Part shown: one piece after another, positions 47,337-61,989 of the stretch | How the letters are laid out: each line of letters begins with the position of its first letter | How positions within the stretch are numbered: the first letter of the stretch is position 1 | NCBI GenBank assembly: GCA_937899645.1 | Contig: CALCCD010000103.1 | Coordinates: 35,877-99,876, forward strand | Direction: 5' to 3' | Length of the DNA: 64,000 nucleotides | DNA from: an uncultured cyanobacterium | Lineage (GTDB): Bacteria; Cyanobacteriota; Cyanobacteriia; Cyanobacteriales; Geitlerinemataceae | Program-made: the position numbers and the translations under genes | Notes under the pieces: generated by a model | Database searches by the model: none | What the model was told of the DNA's origin: nothing | What the model saw: only the letters and a program-made list of their open reading frames with translations

Positions 47337-47729
47337 ATGACGACCCGCAACGTAATCCGCACCGACGACGCCCCCGCCCCCGTCGGCCCCTACAACCAGG
47401 CGATCGCCGCCAGCGGCCAGACGATTTTTACCGCCGGTCAAATCGCGATCGATCCGGCCACCTCTCAGCTCGTTCATACCGGCGACGTTGCCAAGCAAAC
47501 CGAGCAGGTGATGACCAATCTAGAGGCAGTGCTAAAAGCCTCTGGAGCCAGCTTTGCCGATGTGGTGAAGACCACGGTGTTCTTGGCGAATATGGAAGAC
47601 TTTGCGGCGGTCAATGCCGTCTATGCTCGCTACTTCGATGAAGCCAGCGCGCCCGCTCGCGCCTGCGTCGAAGTCTCGCGCCTGCCGAAAGACGTTCTCG
47701 TCGAAATCGACTGCATCGCAGTGGTGTAG
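47337..47729 (+). CDS. ridA: RidA family enamine/imine deaminase
   Basis: A 130-residue trimeric enzyme that hydrolyses reactive 2-aminoacrylate-type enamines. The signature APAPVGPYNQAI, FTAGQIAIDPATSQLV, QTEQVMTNLEAVL and the C-terminal ARACVEVSRLPKDVLVEIDCIA (substrate Arg and Glu) are intact. The start ATG 47337 matches the family; the frame is open upstream inside purD but that part is shadow. Likely cotranscribed with purD. Confidence 0.95.
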   Translation: MTTRNVIRTDDAPAPVGPYNQAIAASGQTIFTAGQIAIDPATSQLVHTGDVAKQTEQVMTNLEAVLKASGASFADVVKTTVFLANMEDFAAVNAVYARYFDEASAPARACVEVSRLPKDVLVEIDCIAVV

Positions 47730-47961
47730 CGCTACGTTTCACCTCGGGGTGCGGCGGCGCAGTCACGGTGTAGAAAGCGCTGTCAAACCGCGCCCGATGG
47801 CGAAATTTGCGGGCGATCGCCGCCGGTGTTTTCTCATTTGCGATCGCGACACCAGCATCGGGAGTTCGTGGCCGCGAAGGCTCGCGAGCGGCGGCGTTCG
47901 TGAGAGACTATGCTCGAAGCAGGCGCTGCCCGCTCGCACTCTTTTGGTTTTACTGAGTCCA

Positions 47962-49755
47962 ATGGCACTGAAACACCCCCTGCGTCGGACGAAAATCGTG
48001 GCAACGATCGGCCCCGCGACGAGCGACCCCGACGTTCTGCGCGAGCTAATCCAGGCAGGGGCGACAACCCTACGGCTCAACTTCTCCCACGGCACCCACG
48101 AAGATCACCAGCGCAATATCCGCTCGATTCGCCAGCTTTCCTTCGAGCTCAATCAGCCCGTCGGTATCCTGCAAGATCTCCAGGGACCGAAGATCCGCCT
48201 GGGTAAATTCGAGCAGGGGTCGATCGTGTTGCGCGACGGCGATCCGTTCGTGCTGACCAGCAAGCCCGTCGTTGGAACGCAGGAAATCTCCTCGATCACC
48301 TACGAGCCGCTAGCGCGGGAAGTTCCCGCCGGGTCGGTGATTTTGCTCGATGACGGGCGCGTCGAGATGGTCGTGGAAAAAACCGACCCAGATGCGGGCG
48401 AGCTGTACTGTCGGACGACGGTGGGCGGCAAACTCTCAAACAATAAGGGCGTTAATTTTCCCGGCGTCTACCTTTCGGTGAAGGCGCTGACCGAGAAAGA
48501 CCGCGAAGATTTGATGTTCGGCCTCGATCAAGGCGTCGATTGGGTGGCGCTGAGCTTTGTTCGCAATCCCCAGGACGTGCTGGAAATTAAAGAGCTCATC
48601 GCCATTGCCGGGAAGAACGTGCCGGTAATCGTCAAGATCGAGAAGCACGAGGCGATCGAGCAGATGGAAGAAATCCTCTCGCTGAGCGATGGGGTGATGG
48701 TGGCGCGCGGCGATCTGGGCGTGGAACTGCCCGCTGAGGACGTGCCGATCTTGCAGAAGCGGCTAATCCGCACGGCGAACCGATTCGGTATCCCGGTGAT
48801 CACGGCGACGCAGATGCTCGACAGCATGGTGTCGAACCCGCGCGCCACTCGGGCGGAAATTTCCGATGTGGCCAACGCGATCCTGGACGGCACCGACGCA
48901 GTGATGCTCTCCAACGAGACGGCGGTGGGACAGTTCCCCGTCAAGGCCGTTGAGACAATGGCAACGATCGCCAAGCGCATCGAGAGCGACACGATCGCGC
49001 GCAACGTCACCTCCGCTGAAGACTCCGGGCGATCGATTCCCAACGCTATCAGCCAGTCCGTCGGCCAGATTTCGCACCTGCTGAACGCGGCGGCGATTAT
49101 GACGCTGACGAAAAGCGGCGCGACAGCGCGCAATGTCTCGAAATTTCGCCCGGAGACTCCGATTCTGGCGATTACGCCCCATATCAACGTCGCGCGCCAG
49201 CTCCAGCTCGTTTGGGGTGTCAAGACGCTGCTGGTGCTGGATCTGCCCTCTACGTCTCAGACCTTCCAAGCGGCGATTAACGTGGCGCTCGAAGACGGCC
49301 TAGTGGCCGAGGGCGACCTGGTGGTGATGACGGCGGGCACGCTGCGGGGCGTGTCGGGCTCGACCGATCTGGTGAAGGTGGAGGTGGTGACGGCGCTGCT
49401 GGGACAGGGCACGGGGCTCGGCGAAGTTCGCGGCACGATCGGGGCCCCGGCGCGGGTGATGGACAGCGTCAACGGCACGGCGCGCTTCAATAAGGGCGAT
49501 ATCCTCGTGACGGCAACGACCGATGCCGACTACGTCGAGACGATTAAAAAAGCGTCGGTGGTGATCGTCGAGGACGAAAATCTCAACGGCCATACGGCAA
49601 CGATTTGCGCCCAGCTCGGCAAACCGGCGATCGTCGGCCTGAAAAACGCGACGCGGCTGATTGGCAACGGGGCGATCTTGACGGTGGATGTGACGCGCGG
49701 TCTGGTCTTTTCGGGAACGTCCGGCAGCCTGGATTCAGACGAGTCGCTCGACTAG
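47962..49755 (+). CDS. pyk: Pyruvate kinase
   Basis: Final glycolytic step, phosphoenolpyruvate plus ADP to pyruvate plus ATP. From ATG 47962 (MALKHPLRRTKIVATIGPA) the 597 residues contain LRLNFSHG, ILQDLQGPKIR, the catalytic IVKIEKHEAIEQ and MVARGDLGVELP, and TATQMLDSM. After the usual allosteric C-domain there is an extra PEP-utilising swivelling domain (residues about 480-597, including ILVTATTDADY and GHTATICAQLGKPAIVG), as in Bacillus and cyanobacterial long forms. The frame upstream to 47602 is not pyruvate kinase. Confidence 0.96.
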   Translation: MALKHPLRRTKIVATIGPATSDPDVLRELIQAGATTLRLNFSHGTHEDHQRNIRSIRQLSFELNQPVGILQDLQGPKIRLGKFEQGSIVLRDGDPFVLTSKPVVGTQEISSITYEPLAREVPAGSVILLDDGRVEMVVEKTDPDAGELYCRTTVGGKLSNNKGVNFPGVYLSVKALTEKDREDLMFGLDQGVDWVALSFVRNPQDVLEIKELIAIAGKNVPVIVKIEKHEAIEQMEEILSLSDGVMVARGDLGVELPAEDVPILQKRLIRTANRFGIPVITATQMLDSMVSNPRATRAEISDVANAILDGTDAVMLSNETAVGQFPVKAVETMATIAKRIESDTIARNVTSAEDSGRSIPNAISQSVGQISHLLNAAAIMTLTKSGATARNVSKFRPETPILAITPHINVARQLQLVWGVKTLLVLDLPSTSQTFQAAINVALEDGLVAEGDLVVMTAGTLRGVSGSTDLVKVEVVTALLGQGTGLGEVRGTIGAPARVMDSVNGTARFNKGDILVTATTDADYVETIKKASVVIVEDENLNGHTATICAQLGKPAIVGLKNATRLIGNGAILTVDVTRGLVFSGTSGSLDSDESLD

Positions 49756-49867
49756 GGGCAAATCGCGCGCGGCAGACGCGCCCCCGACGCGGCGGACGCT
49801 CACCGATAAAAGCCGTGCGAAATGTTAACAAATCTGAAAAGCCTTGCTATGATTGTTGGGCCGATTC

Positions 49868-49939
49868 GCCAGTGTAGCTCAGTGGTAGAGCACTCGATTC
49901 GTAATCGAGCGGTCACGAGTTCAAATCTCGTCACTGGCT
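49868..49939 (+). tRNA. tRNA-Thr (anticodon CGU)
   Basis: A 72-base cloverleaf: acceptor GCCAGUG with CACUGGC, D arm GCUC..GAGC, anticodon stem CUCGA/UCGAG with loop UUCGUAA (anticodon CGU, reading ACG), TUC arm ACGAG/CUCGU and discriminator U. No CCA is encoded. Confidence 0.97.
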
Positions 49940-50009
49940 TTTAGAAGCATCATCAGAAACCGAAAGGTGCCTTCCAACGATTGCGGGGGGCGCTCTACAG
50001 GTTTTCGTG

Positions 50010-55280
<5,271 letters not shown>

Positions 55281-55572
55281 GCGAGCAATTTACGAGTCGG
55301 GTGAGACAGTGGCGGGGGCTTCGTTCACCAGGGCCAGAGGGATTGCAGTGGGCGATTGGCTCCGCGCAGTCAACCGAAAAAGGGTCGCCTTCAGCAACGA
55401 GCGACGACGAAATTGACATATCAACAGACTAGCTTTGAAGTCCTGCTGACTAAAATCTCGATTGGCGTGACTGCACGCAGCGCCTAATCGTAGGTGTACC
55501 TAGGATAACGCGGCTGCATGAAGAAATGTGGCGAATGCTCGCAGCTCGTCCCCTTCAAGCTCGCGGCGGAAC

Positions 55573-56508
55573 TCAGGCTTCTTTCGGCGGCAGCGCGTGG
55601 GTCATAAAGTCGCGCGCGGCGATCGTATTGGGGAAAATCGCCCGCGCCTCATCGATCAGATCGTTCAAGCTGACCGTGCTAGTCGGCGTGTAGCGGGGGC
55701 TAAAGTGCGTGGCGATCAGCTGCTTGACCCCCGCGCCAAGGGCGACCTGGGCGGCCATTGTCGAGGTGGAGTGCTGGCGATCGTAGGCCATCTGCGCGTC
55801 GCCGTGGGCGAAGGTCGTCTCGTGGATCAGCACGTCCGCATCGCGCGCCAGCTTAACCGCGTTGTCGCAGTAGACCGTATCGGTGCAGTAAACCACCGAT
55901 CGCCCCGGACGCGGCGCGCCACACAGCGTCGAGCCGTCGATGCGCCGCCCGTCGTCTAGCTCGACCCACTCGCCGCGCTGGAGCTGGCCGTACACCGGGC
56001 CGGGGGGAATGCCCAGGGCTTTGGCGCGATCGATATCGAAGCGGCCGGGACGGTCTTTTTCCTGGACGCGGTAGCCGTAGGCCGTGACGCGGTGGTCGAG
56101 GCGCTGGCATTCGACGCGGTACTCCTTGTCTTCAAACACGAGGCCGGGTTTGACGCTGTGGACGCGAACCGGATACGAAAAGCGGGTTTTCGAGTAGCGC
56201 GAGCAGGCGTCGAGGTAGTCCGATAGGGGCGCGGGGCCGTAGATATCGATGCGATCGGGACTCGATGCCAGGCCAATGCTCGCCAGCAGACCCATCAGCC
56301 CGAAGATATGGTCGCCGTGCATGTGGGTGACGAAAATCCGGCGGATCTGGCTGACTTTCAGATCGCTACGCAGGAACTGGTGCTGAGTTCCTTCGCCGCA
56401 GTCGAACAGCCACAGCTCGCCGCGCTGAGAGAGGCGCAGCGCCACGCTCGACACGTTGCGCGATCGCGTCGGGACGCCAGAGCTAGTTCCAAGAAACGTA
56501 ATTTCCAC
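55573..56508 (-). CDS. rnz: Ribonuclease Z
   Basis: Endonuclease that removes the 3' trailer of tRNA precursors lacking encoded CCA, in keeping with both tRNA genes in this window. The 311 residues start at GTG 56508 ([20 protein letters not shown]), as in homologues; a longer frame from 56811 runs through tandem repeats and is not used. Zinc motifs are [15 protein letters not shown], a central [13 protein letters not shown] and IATHFSPRY. The metallo-beta-lactamase fold is complete. Confidence 0.95.
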   Translation of the reverse strand: MEITFLGTSSGVPTRSRNVSSVALRLSQRGELWLFDCGEGTQHQFLRSDLKVSQIRRIFVTHMHGDHIFGLMGLLASIGLASSPDRIDIYGPAPLSDYLDACSRYSKTRFSYPVRVHSVKPGLVFEDKEYRVECQRLDHRVTAYGYRVQEKDRPGRFDIDRAKALGIPPGPVYGQLQRGEWVELDDGRRIDGSTLCGAPRPGRSVVYCTDTVYCDNAVKLARDADVLIHETTFAHGDAQMAYDRQHSTSTMAAQVALGAGVKQLIATHFSPRYTPTSTVSLNDLIDEARAIFPNTIAARDFMTHALPPKEA

Positions 56509-56713
56509 GCGGTCGATACTCTCGCTACTACTGTCTTGCCACTGCTGTCCGGCATCGCGACGACTTGCCCGCCGACACCGGCGCTTTGGCCTACTCAATC
56601 TTAATAAGATCTCGGACGGGCGATCGCTCCCGGCCCGCAGCGGTGGGGCGATCGAGACGTAAAATGTCGATTGAGATTTCCATTTCGAGACGGTAGCCCG
56701 AGACTCTGACACC

Positions 56714-56765
56714 GAGATGTCCGCCCGAGATGTCCGCCCGAGATGTCCGCCCGAGATGTCCGCTT
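56714..56765. repeat. 13-bp tandem repeat between rnz and the SpoIID-like gene
   Basis: Four head-to-tail copies of GAGATGTCCGCCC (the last ends in GCTT in place of GCCC). The unit is not a multiple of three and lies in the promoter gap between divergent genes (56509-56849), where I see no other feature. Confidence 0.92.
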
Positions 56766-56849
56766 GAGGCTTCCTCCCACCGCCCGCTCCGTCCGGGACT
56801 GCCGCCACCATCGCCGCCCTTCAACCGTGCGCCTGCGCGCTGCTACCTG

Positions 56850-58046
56850 ATGCTGCCTAACGCGAGCTTGCTTCGCACCCTGCTGACCCACAGCCCACTT
56901 ACTTCTGGCGAAGTCGTCGCTACGGGCGCAAGGCGAAAAACGCGGCGCACTGGCTGGAAAATCCGGCGGCGAGTGACACTGAGCCTGATGGTTTTGTGGG
57001 CGTCGGCCAGCAGCGCATCGGCCCTGACCCTGCGCGTGGCGATCGAGACGGCAACGCCCGAAGTCACCGTCGGCAGCTCCACCGACGCCACGTTGCGCGA
57101 CGCTAACGGGCGGGCGATCGCCCGCCTTGCCGCGATGTCCGGCTTTCGCGCCACCGCCAGCCGCAGCCGGGTCGCCCTCGATGCGTGGCGCGCCGAGGCG
57201 CTAACCCTCGAGCCCGACGACGACGGCCTGATCTTCATCGGCAATCGATGGTATCGCGGCGACCTGGAGCTGCGCGCCAACGGCCACCAAGTGATGGCGA
57301 TCGATCGAGTCGATCTCGAAGACTATCTCTACGCCGTGCTGGGCGCGGAGATGAGCCCGAGCTGGCCCCTCGAAGCCCTTAAAGCCCAGGCCGTGGCCGC
57401 CCGCACCTACGCCCTCTACCAGCGCGATCGCCGCCGCGCACCCGACTACGACCTCGGCGACGACACGAGTTGGCAGGTCTATCGCGGCGTCGAAGACGAA
57501 GCCGACCGTACCCGCCGCGCTGTCGACGCCACCCGCGATCGCATCCTCGTCCACGATCGCCAGCCGATCGAGGCCGTTTTCCACGCCTCAGCAGGTGGCC
57601 ACACCGAAAGCGCCCAGTTCGTCTGGTCGGACACGCGCCCTTACCTGCAAGGCGTCCCGGCCTACGACGACGACGCGCCCAACGCCAGCTGGCAGGTGGA
57701 AGTGTCCGCCGCTACCCTCGCCGGACTGAATCACGGCGTCGGCACGGTGCGCGATCTGCGGCTCGATCGCCTGACCCCCGGCGGTCGTGCCTGGCAGCTC
57801 GCGATCGTCGGCAGCTCCGGCACGCACGAGCTGTCCGGCGTCGAACTACGGGCCGCTCTCGGCCTGCCCAGCGCCAAATTCGCGATCGAGCGCGGGGGCA
57901 GCGGCTTTATCCTCAACGGTCGCGGGCGCGGCCACGGCGTCGGCATGAGCCAGTGGGGCGCGCGCCGCCTTGCCGAACGGGGCTACGACTACACGCAAAT
58001 CCTCACGCACTATTACCAGAGCGCCGACGTCACCAATCGCCGCTAG
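56850..58046 (+). CDS. SpoIID/LytB domain protein
   Basis: An exported protein of about 398 residues with a SpoIID/LytB domain, related to the lytic transglycosylase SpoIID that acts on peptidoglycan. After an Arg-rich N-region (RRKTRRTGWKIRRR) there is a signal-like hydrophobic stretch ending ASASSASA, then VDLEDYLYAVLGAEMSPSWPLEALKAQAVAARTYAL-type core residues (AEMSPSWPLEALKAQ), AVFHASAGGHTE, and the C-terminal GRGRGHGVGMSQWGARRLAE. The start is uncertain: ATG 56850 is preferred, ATG 56988 would shorten the signal peptide; the frame is open from 56730 through the tandem repeats. Confidence 0.9.
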   Translation: MLPNASLLRTLLTHSPLTSGEVVATGARRKTRRTGWKIRRRVTLSLMVLWASASSASALTLRVAIETATPEVTVGSSTDATLRDANGRAIARLAAMSGFRATASRSRVALDAWRAEALTLEPDDDGLIFIGNRWYRGDLELRANGHQVMAIDRVDLEDYLYAVLGAEMSPSWPLEALKAQAVAARTYALYQRDRRRAPDYDLGDDTSWQVYRGVEDEADRTRRAVDATRDRILVHDRQPIEAVFHASAGGHTESAQFVWSDTRPYLQGVPAYDDDAPNASWQVEVSAATLAGLNHGVGTVRDLRLDRLTPGGRAWQLAIVGSSGTHELSGVELRAALGLPSAKFAIERGGSGFILNGRGRGHGVGMSQWGARRLAERGYDYTQILTHYYQSADVTNRR

Positions 58047-58680
58047 CGATCGACCGCAGCTAAAAACCCTGCATCGCGACAGAATTCGCGACCTTTTCTT
58101 ACGTGGCACCGACGTAGGCGGATGCAAACTTGCGTGAATTCGCTCGAATTCGCGCACCAGCCCCAAATTTCAGTGCGATTACCGACACGACCACCGACCC
58201 CTCCGTGAAGAGACGGAGTCAAGAGCGACGCATACCCCTGAAATCACGAGCAAAGAGACACAGAAAGCAACTAAAATCCGCGTCCGACGACCCCGACATT
58301 TCTTTATATTTTCTTCATATAGCAGACCTCTTCACACAAGCTTTATAAATAAGCTTGAAGAAATACGTCGAAATCCTTGAGGTCTGGTGGTATTGCAAAA
58401 GTGTGAGTAAAGGCTCCGAGAAGGTTTCAGAGATCGGTGGTCTTCAGAGAGCGCTAGAAGAGTGAGGAAAGACCTCGTGCGGCCTCAGCTTCAGTGCTTG
58501 CGACTTCATCGCAACTTCACAAAACCGCTTGTAGCTTGCGTTTGACGCCACGCTCCGTACGCTTACTATGTAAATACGCCGACGTCGTTGAGTGAATTCC
58601 TCATCCACTTGACGGGCTCGCAGGCGGATGGTTCCTGTAAACGGACATTTCGCGTAGGTAGTCATTCAGTGGAAAAGCCG
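58047..58680. other. Gene-free AT-rich region before the glycosyltransferases
   Basis: No convincing gene. Around 58290-58360 the sequence is AT-rich and contains a 7-bp hairpin (CAAGCTT at 58337-58343, complement at 58351-58357) with loop TATAAAT. A short minus-strand frame (58444-58665) overlaps the next gene and lacks any features. The region probably holds the promoter of the gene at 58681. Confidence 0.45.
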
Positions 58681-59667
58681 ATGAGTCGTGAAAAGTTGGA
58701 ATTCAGCGTCGTTATCACCACCTACAACCGTCTCGATTTGCTTCCCATAGCGATCGAGTCCGCGCTCGAGCAGACGCTCGCACCAAAGGAAGTCATCGTC
58801 GTCGATGACTGCTCGACGAGAGATGAGACCGAAGCCTACATGCGCGAGCTGTCCGCTAGAGACCCGCGCGTTAAGTACATCCGCAACGGGACGAACCTCC
58901 ACCATAGCCGCAGCGTTAATAAGGGCGTAGAGGCCGCGACCGGCAACTGGATTAAGTTCCTCGACGACGACGACTACCTGGCGCCGACCTGCCTGGAAGT
59001 GATGGCCGACGGTATCGCCGCCGCCCAAGCCAAAACGAGCGACGAAATCGCCATGTGTTCGGTTCAGGCTTACCAGGAATACCTCGACGGCAAGATTTTT
59101 CACTGCACCAAGCTACCGGTTCCCGTCGCGGGCGTCAGCCTCAGCTTCGGTACGGAAGATGCCGGCTACCTCGTCCCACAAGACGACGTGCACTACAACA
59201 TGCTCACCGAGCGTCTACCGTTCGGTACGCCCGTCCAAGTTGCGTGCAGCAAAAAAGCGTTCGAGGCCGCAGGCGGCTGGAACCACGCCTTTAGCGGTAG
59301 CTGCGACGATATCGAATTCTGGATTCGCGCCGCCAGCGAAGGGGCCGCCGTGATGCTGCACGCACCCGTCGCCCACCGCACCCACGGCGACGACAACATC
59401 TCTGACAAGCTCACGCCGTTAGAGCGCTGCCAGACGAACACGACGATCAAGCACAAAATCTACGAGCGCATCTCGCTGAAGTACGCGAAAAGCCTGCCGC
59501 CGATGGAGCGCATCCAAGGTGAGCTTGAAGTGCACTGGACGCTGGTCAGCCTGAAGCGCTGCCTCAAGCAGAAAAAGATTGACGATGCTAAAGATCTGCT
59601 CGCCCGTGTTGCCAGTGCCCCGTCTCACTGCCGATCTTACCTGTCGTCTCGCTTGAAGCGCGCCTAA
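58681..59667 (+). CDS. Family 2 glycosyltransferase
   Basis: A 328-residue GT-A glycosyltransferase: EFSVVITTYNRLDLLPIAIE at the N-terminus, VIVVDDCSTRDE, the metal-binding FLDDDDYLAPTCLEVM, and GSCDDIEFWIRAASEG on the acceptor side, followed by a helical C-terminus. I use ATG 58681 (MSREKLEFS); a TTG 93 bases upstream in the same frame would add residues unlike the family. A clear terminator follows, so it is probably transcribed alone. Confidence 0.9.
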   Translation: MSREKLEFSVVITTYNRLDLLPIAIESALEQTLAPKEVIVVDDCSTRDETEAYMRELSARDPRVKYIRNGTNLHHSRSVNKGVEAATGNWIKFLDDDDYLAPTCLEVMADGIAAAQAKTSDEIAMCSVQAYQEYLDGKIFHCTKLPVPVAGVSLSFGTEDAGYLVPQDDVHYNMLTERLPFGTPVQVACSKKAFEAAGGWNHAFSGSCDDIEFWIRAASEGAAVMLHAPVAHRTHGDDNISDKLTPLERCQTNTTIKHKIYERISLKYAKSLPPMERIQGELEVHWTLVSLKRCLKQKKIDDAKDLLARVASAPSHCRSYLSSRLKRA

Positions 59668-59716
59668 AGCGCACCTAAGGCTGCTCGGCGCTCGACATAT
59701 TCCAGCTTTTCAATAT

Positions 59717-59751
59717 TCCCGCCTTGCCGAACTGGCAAGGCGGGATTTTTT
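59717..59751 (+). terminator. Intrinsic terminator after the glycosyltransferase gene
   Basis: A perfect 12-bp stem (TCCCGCCTTGCC with GGCAAGGCGGGA), 5-base loop and six T, 50 bases after the stop codon. Confidence 0.95.
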
Positions 59752-59882
59752 CGATCGCGAACGATCGCAAACAATCGCGCTCGTTCGCGATGTAAATATA
59801 AAGACGGGTCGCCGCAAGCGCGCGCGGGCAGCAATTCCCTCTTTCCCGACCATCCACCGAAGCTCGGACACAATCTACGGCC

Positions 59883-60866
59883 ATGCTGGACTTGACAATC
59901 GTAATCTTGGCGAAGACTGACTCGGATCTCTCGCCGGTGCTCGTTGCCCTCGCCCGCCAGACTGGCCTCGAACGGTTCACCTGGGAAGTGTTGCTCGTGC
60001 TCGAAGCAAAGACAAAGGCGGCGGCAGATGCGGCTAGGTCAACAGAGATCGCGCGGCCCGACGACTGGCCTAAGGACGTCCAACTCTCGCCCCTCGTCGG
60101 GTTCGAGCAAGGCGCGGCAGAGACCCGACAGGAGGCGATCGAGACCGTTCGCGGGCGGCTCGTCGGCTTTCTTTACCCGGATATGATTGTCGCGCCCGAC
60201 TGGATTCGCTCGGCTCTAGATTTTGCCGAAGCGAACTCGAGCGTCGGCGCGATCGGCAGCCGCATCGAGCCACGCTGGGAGCGCGAGCCCGACTTCGATA
60301 TTTTGAAGCTGGAATGGCTGATGCCTCACATCGGGGTTGTCCGTCTCGGCCTGGAACCGAAACGGTACTTTCCTTGGAGCCGTCGCTCCCCGTTGCTGGG
60401 CGGCACGGTCGTTCGCCGCAATATTTGGCTGTCGTTTGTGCCGAAGCAACTCTTTTTGCTGTCGGCTTCTTGTGGACTAGGCGTGCAGTATGCCGATCGC
60501 GAGGCCGTGTTTCGCATCCTGCGATCTGGCTGGCAGATTTGGCACAACCCCGAGATGCGTATCGAGCGTGACGTGCCGCTCTACAAAGTCCAGCCCGCCT
60601 ACCTCTATGGCGCTGCCGACGCGCTCGGACGCAGCCGCAACAATATCCGCATGCTGTGTCACAAGCCCCGGCAACGACCGTTCATGCTGGTGTTCTATAT
60701 CGTGCGAGACGTACTCTACTTGCTCTGGCACTGTCTACGCTACCCAAGCCCGCAGCACAACATCGAAGCGATGTGCGAGCGCAAGCGGGCGCTCGGTTCG
60801 ATCAAGAGTTTGCGATACCTGTGGACGTACGTGCGCCGCCGCTGGCAGCAAGGCCGATCGAGCTGA
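59883..60866 (+). CDS. Glycosyltransferase-like protein (GT2, HpsE-like)
   Basis: A 327-residue GT-A fold protein. It has LDLTIVILAKTDSDLSPVL, a QEAIETVRGRLVGFLYPDMIVAPDWI segment at the place of the metal motif (here PDM instead of a strict DxD), and SPLLGGTVVRRNIW; the C-terminus is basic with one hydrophobic stretch (MLVFYIVRDVLYLLWHC). It recalls cyanobacterial polysaccharide glycosyltransferases of the HpsE kind. The weak DxD makes catalysis less certain. Confidence 0.8.
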   Translation: MLDLTIVILAKTDSDLSPVLVALARQTGLERFTWEVLLVLEAKTKAAADAARSTEIARPDDWPKDVQLSPLVGFEQGAAETRQEAIETVRGRLVGFLYPDMIVAPDWIRSALDFAEANSSVGAIGSRIEPRWEREPDFDILKLEWLMPHIGVVRLGLEPKRYFPWSRRSPLLGGTVVRRNIWLSFVPKQLFLLSASCGLGVQYADREAVFRILRSGWQIWHNPEMRIERDVPLYKVQPAYLYGAADALGRSRNNIRMLCHKPRQRPFMLVFYIVRDVLYLLWHCLRYPSPQHNIEAMCERKRALGSIKSLRYLWTYVRRRWQQGRSS

Positions 60867-60907
60867 GTCTTCCGACTTTCGATCGGTCTCTTTTCGCAAC
60901 GCGGGCA

Positions 60908-61072
60908 TCACGATGCTTCAGTCTTGCTCTCAGAGCGGCGGCGACGACAGCGATCGGAGCAGTACTTCACTTCATCCCAGCACCTCGCCCACTTTTTGCG
61001 CCACGTAAACGGACGACCGCACACCGGACAAATCTTGGTGGGCAGGTCGGATTTTTTGCGCTGTTTGGCCAT
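60908..61072 (-). CDS. DUF2256 family small zinc-ribbon-like protein
   Basis: A 54-residue protein: [19 protein letters not shown], then RPFTWRKKW and [14 protein letters not shown]. The two CxxC-type Cys pairs suggest a small zinc ribbon. This matches the widespread DUF2256 family, often about 50 residues, of unknown function. It is convergent with the glycosyltransferase gene (42-base gap). Confidence 0.9.
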   Translation of the reverse strand: MAKQRKKSDLPTKICPVCGRPFTWRKKWARCWDEVKYCSDRCRRRRSESKTEAS

Positions 61073-61147
61073 TGTTGAAGAGGCGGTGAGGGTCGAGTTT
61101 TGCGGCGAGGCCGAGATCGGCGAGCTAGGCTTCTCTGCGCTCGGGGC

Positions 61148-61341
61148 TTATCAATGATATCCAGTTCGTCTTGTTCGACGCTGCGGGTGCGGGCGATGTC
61201 GAGAATGTCGAGGTCAGCGAGTTCGATGAGTTCGAGGATGCTTTGACGAACGCGATCGGCGGTGTCGGGTGGCCAGGTTTGGAGTTTGGTTTGGAGTTCT
61301 TGGAGGACGAGTTCTACAGGAGCGGTTAGTGGTTGACGAAT
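61148..61341 (-). pseudogene. Possible small-protein remnant without a start codon
   Basis: A minus-strand frame reads IRQPLTAPVELVLQELQ, then TADRVRQSILELIELADLD and ARTRSVEQDELDIID, which looks like a real short helical protein rather than a shadow. The only codon at the expected start is ATT (61341), just beyond the stop of the broken DUF4926 gene, and the frame then runs into the DUF2256 gene. It may be a decayed antitoxin-like gene. Family not identified. Confidence 0.35.
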
Positions 61342-61342
61342 T

Positions 61343-61598
61343 TTAAGCGCTGATGAGGGGGCGAATGCTGGGGATTTGGTCGGCGCTCAAAGGGGACACG
61401 GCGGATTTGGGGACGACAACGACATCGATCGACTCACCGATTGCGTTGAAGACTTTCGAGGATGTAGCCTTCTTCAATGCCTTCAGGGTTGGGGACGGTA
61501 TCGATGAAGGTGGCGAGGTCTCCGGCTCGGAGGTTGTATTCGGGGAAGTCGCGGTTGAGGCAGATTTTGCCGTATAGCTCGATCTTAGATTGGGTCAT
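61343..61598 (-). pseudogene. DUF4926-like gene with a frameshift
   Basis: Starts ATG 61598 (MTQSKIELYGKICLNRDFPE) and reads EYNLRAGDLATFIDTVPNPEG, a DUF4926-type beta-rich small protein. The frame ends early at 61434, but after GYILE a one-base shift (GAA-A-GTC near 61456) restores VFNAIGESIDVVVVPKSAVS and the expected stop at 61343. Restored length is about 84 residues. These proteins commonly sit beside toxin-antitoxin-like genes; function unknown. Confidence 0.6.
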
Positions 61599-61712
61599 TT
61601 TTTCGGCAGCAGGGTGACGAACTGGATGTTTCCATCTTCGGTGCGTTCGAGCCAAACTGTCACGATCGGGAGCGTTTTGGTGGGGACAAAATAGGTCTGC
61701 TACGATCGAGCT

Positions 61713-61989
61713 ATGGAATTCGAGTGGAACGAGTCGAAAGCGCAACGCAATCTCAAGAAGCACGGCGTTTCGTTTGAAGAGGCGAAGACCGTGTTTGACG
61801 ATCCGCTCTATCTCGATTTCTACGATCCCGACCATTCTGAAAGTGAAAATCGTTTTCTTTTGGTTAGAGCGTCGGCGACGAACCGCGTCCTTATTGTTTC
61901 TCACACCGAACGTGGTGGCGCGATTCGTATCATCAGCGCACGCGAGGCCACACACACGACAGGAGCGGTATTTATATGCAGAAGGATGA
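61713..61989 (+). pseudogene. brnT: BrnT toxin gene, frameshifted at an (AC)4 tract
   Basis: BrnT is a RelE-fold ribonuclease toxin. The frame from ATG 61713 gives MEFEWNESKAQRNLKKHGVS, FEEAKTVFDDPLYLDFYDPDH, VSHTERGGAIRIISAREAT, all typical. At the (AC)4 tract 61950-61957 the frame is lost: the expected C-terminus RQERYLYAEG and its stop at 61989 lie in another frame. The restored end overlaps brnA by 14 bases, the normal arrangement. As read, the protein has an aberrant tail running to 62072. Confidence 0.8.

Noticed and set aside
58444..58665. A 73-codon minus-strand frame before the glycosyltransferase
   Set aside because: Overlaps the upstream part of the next gene's frame, no ribosome binding site or motif.
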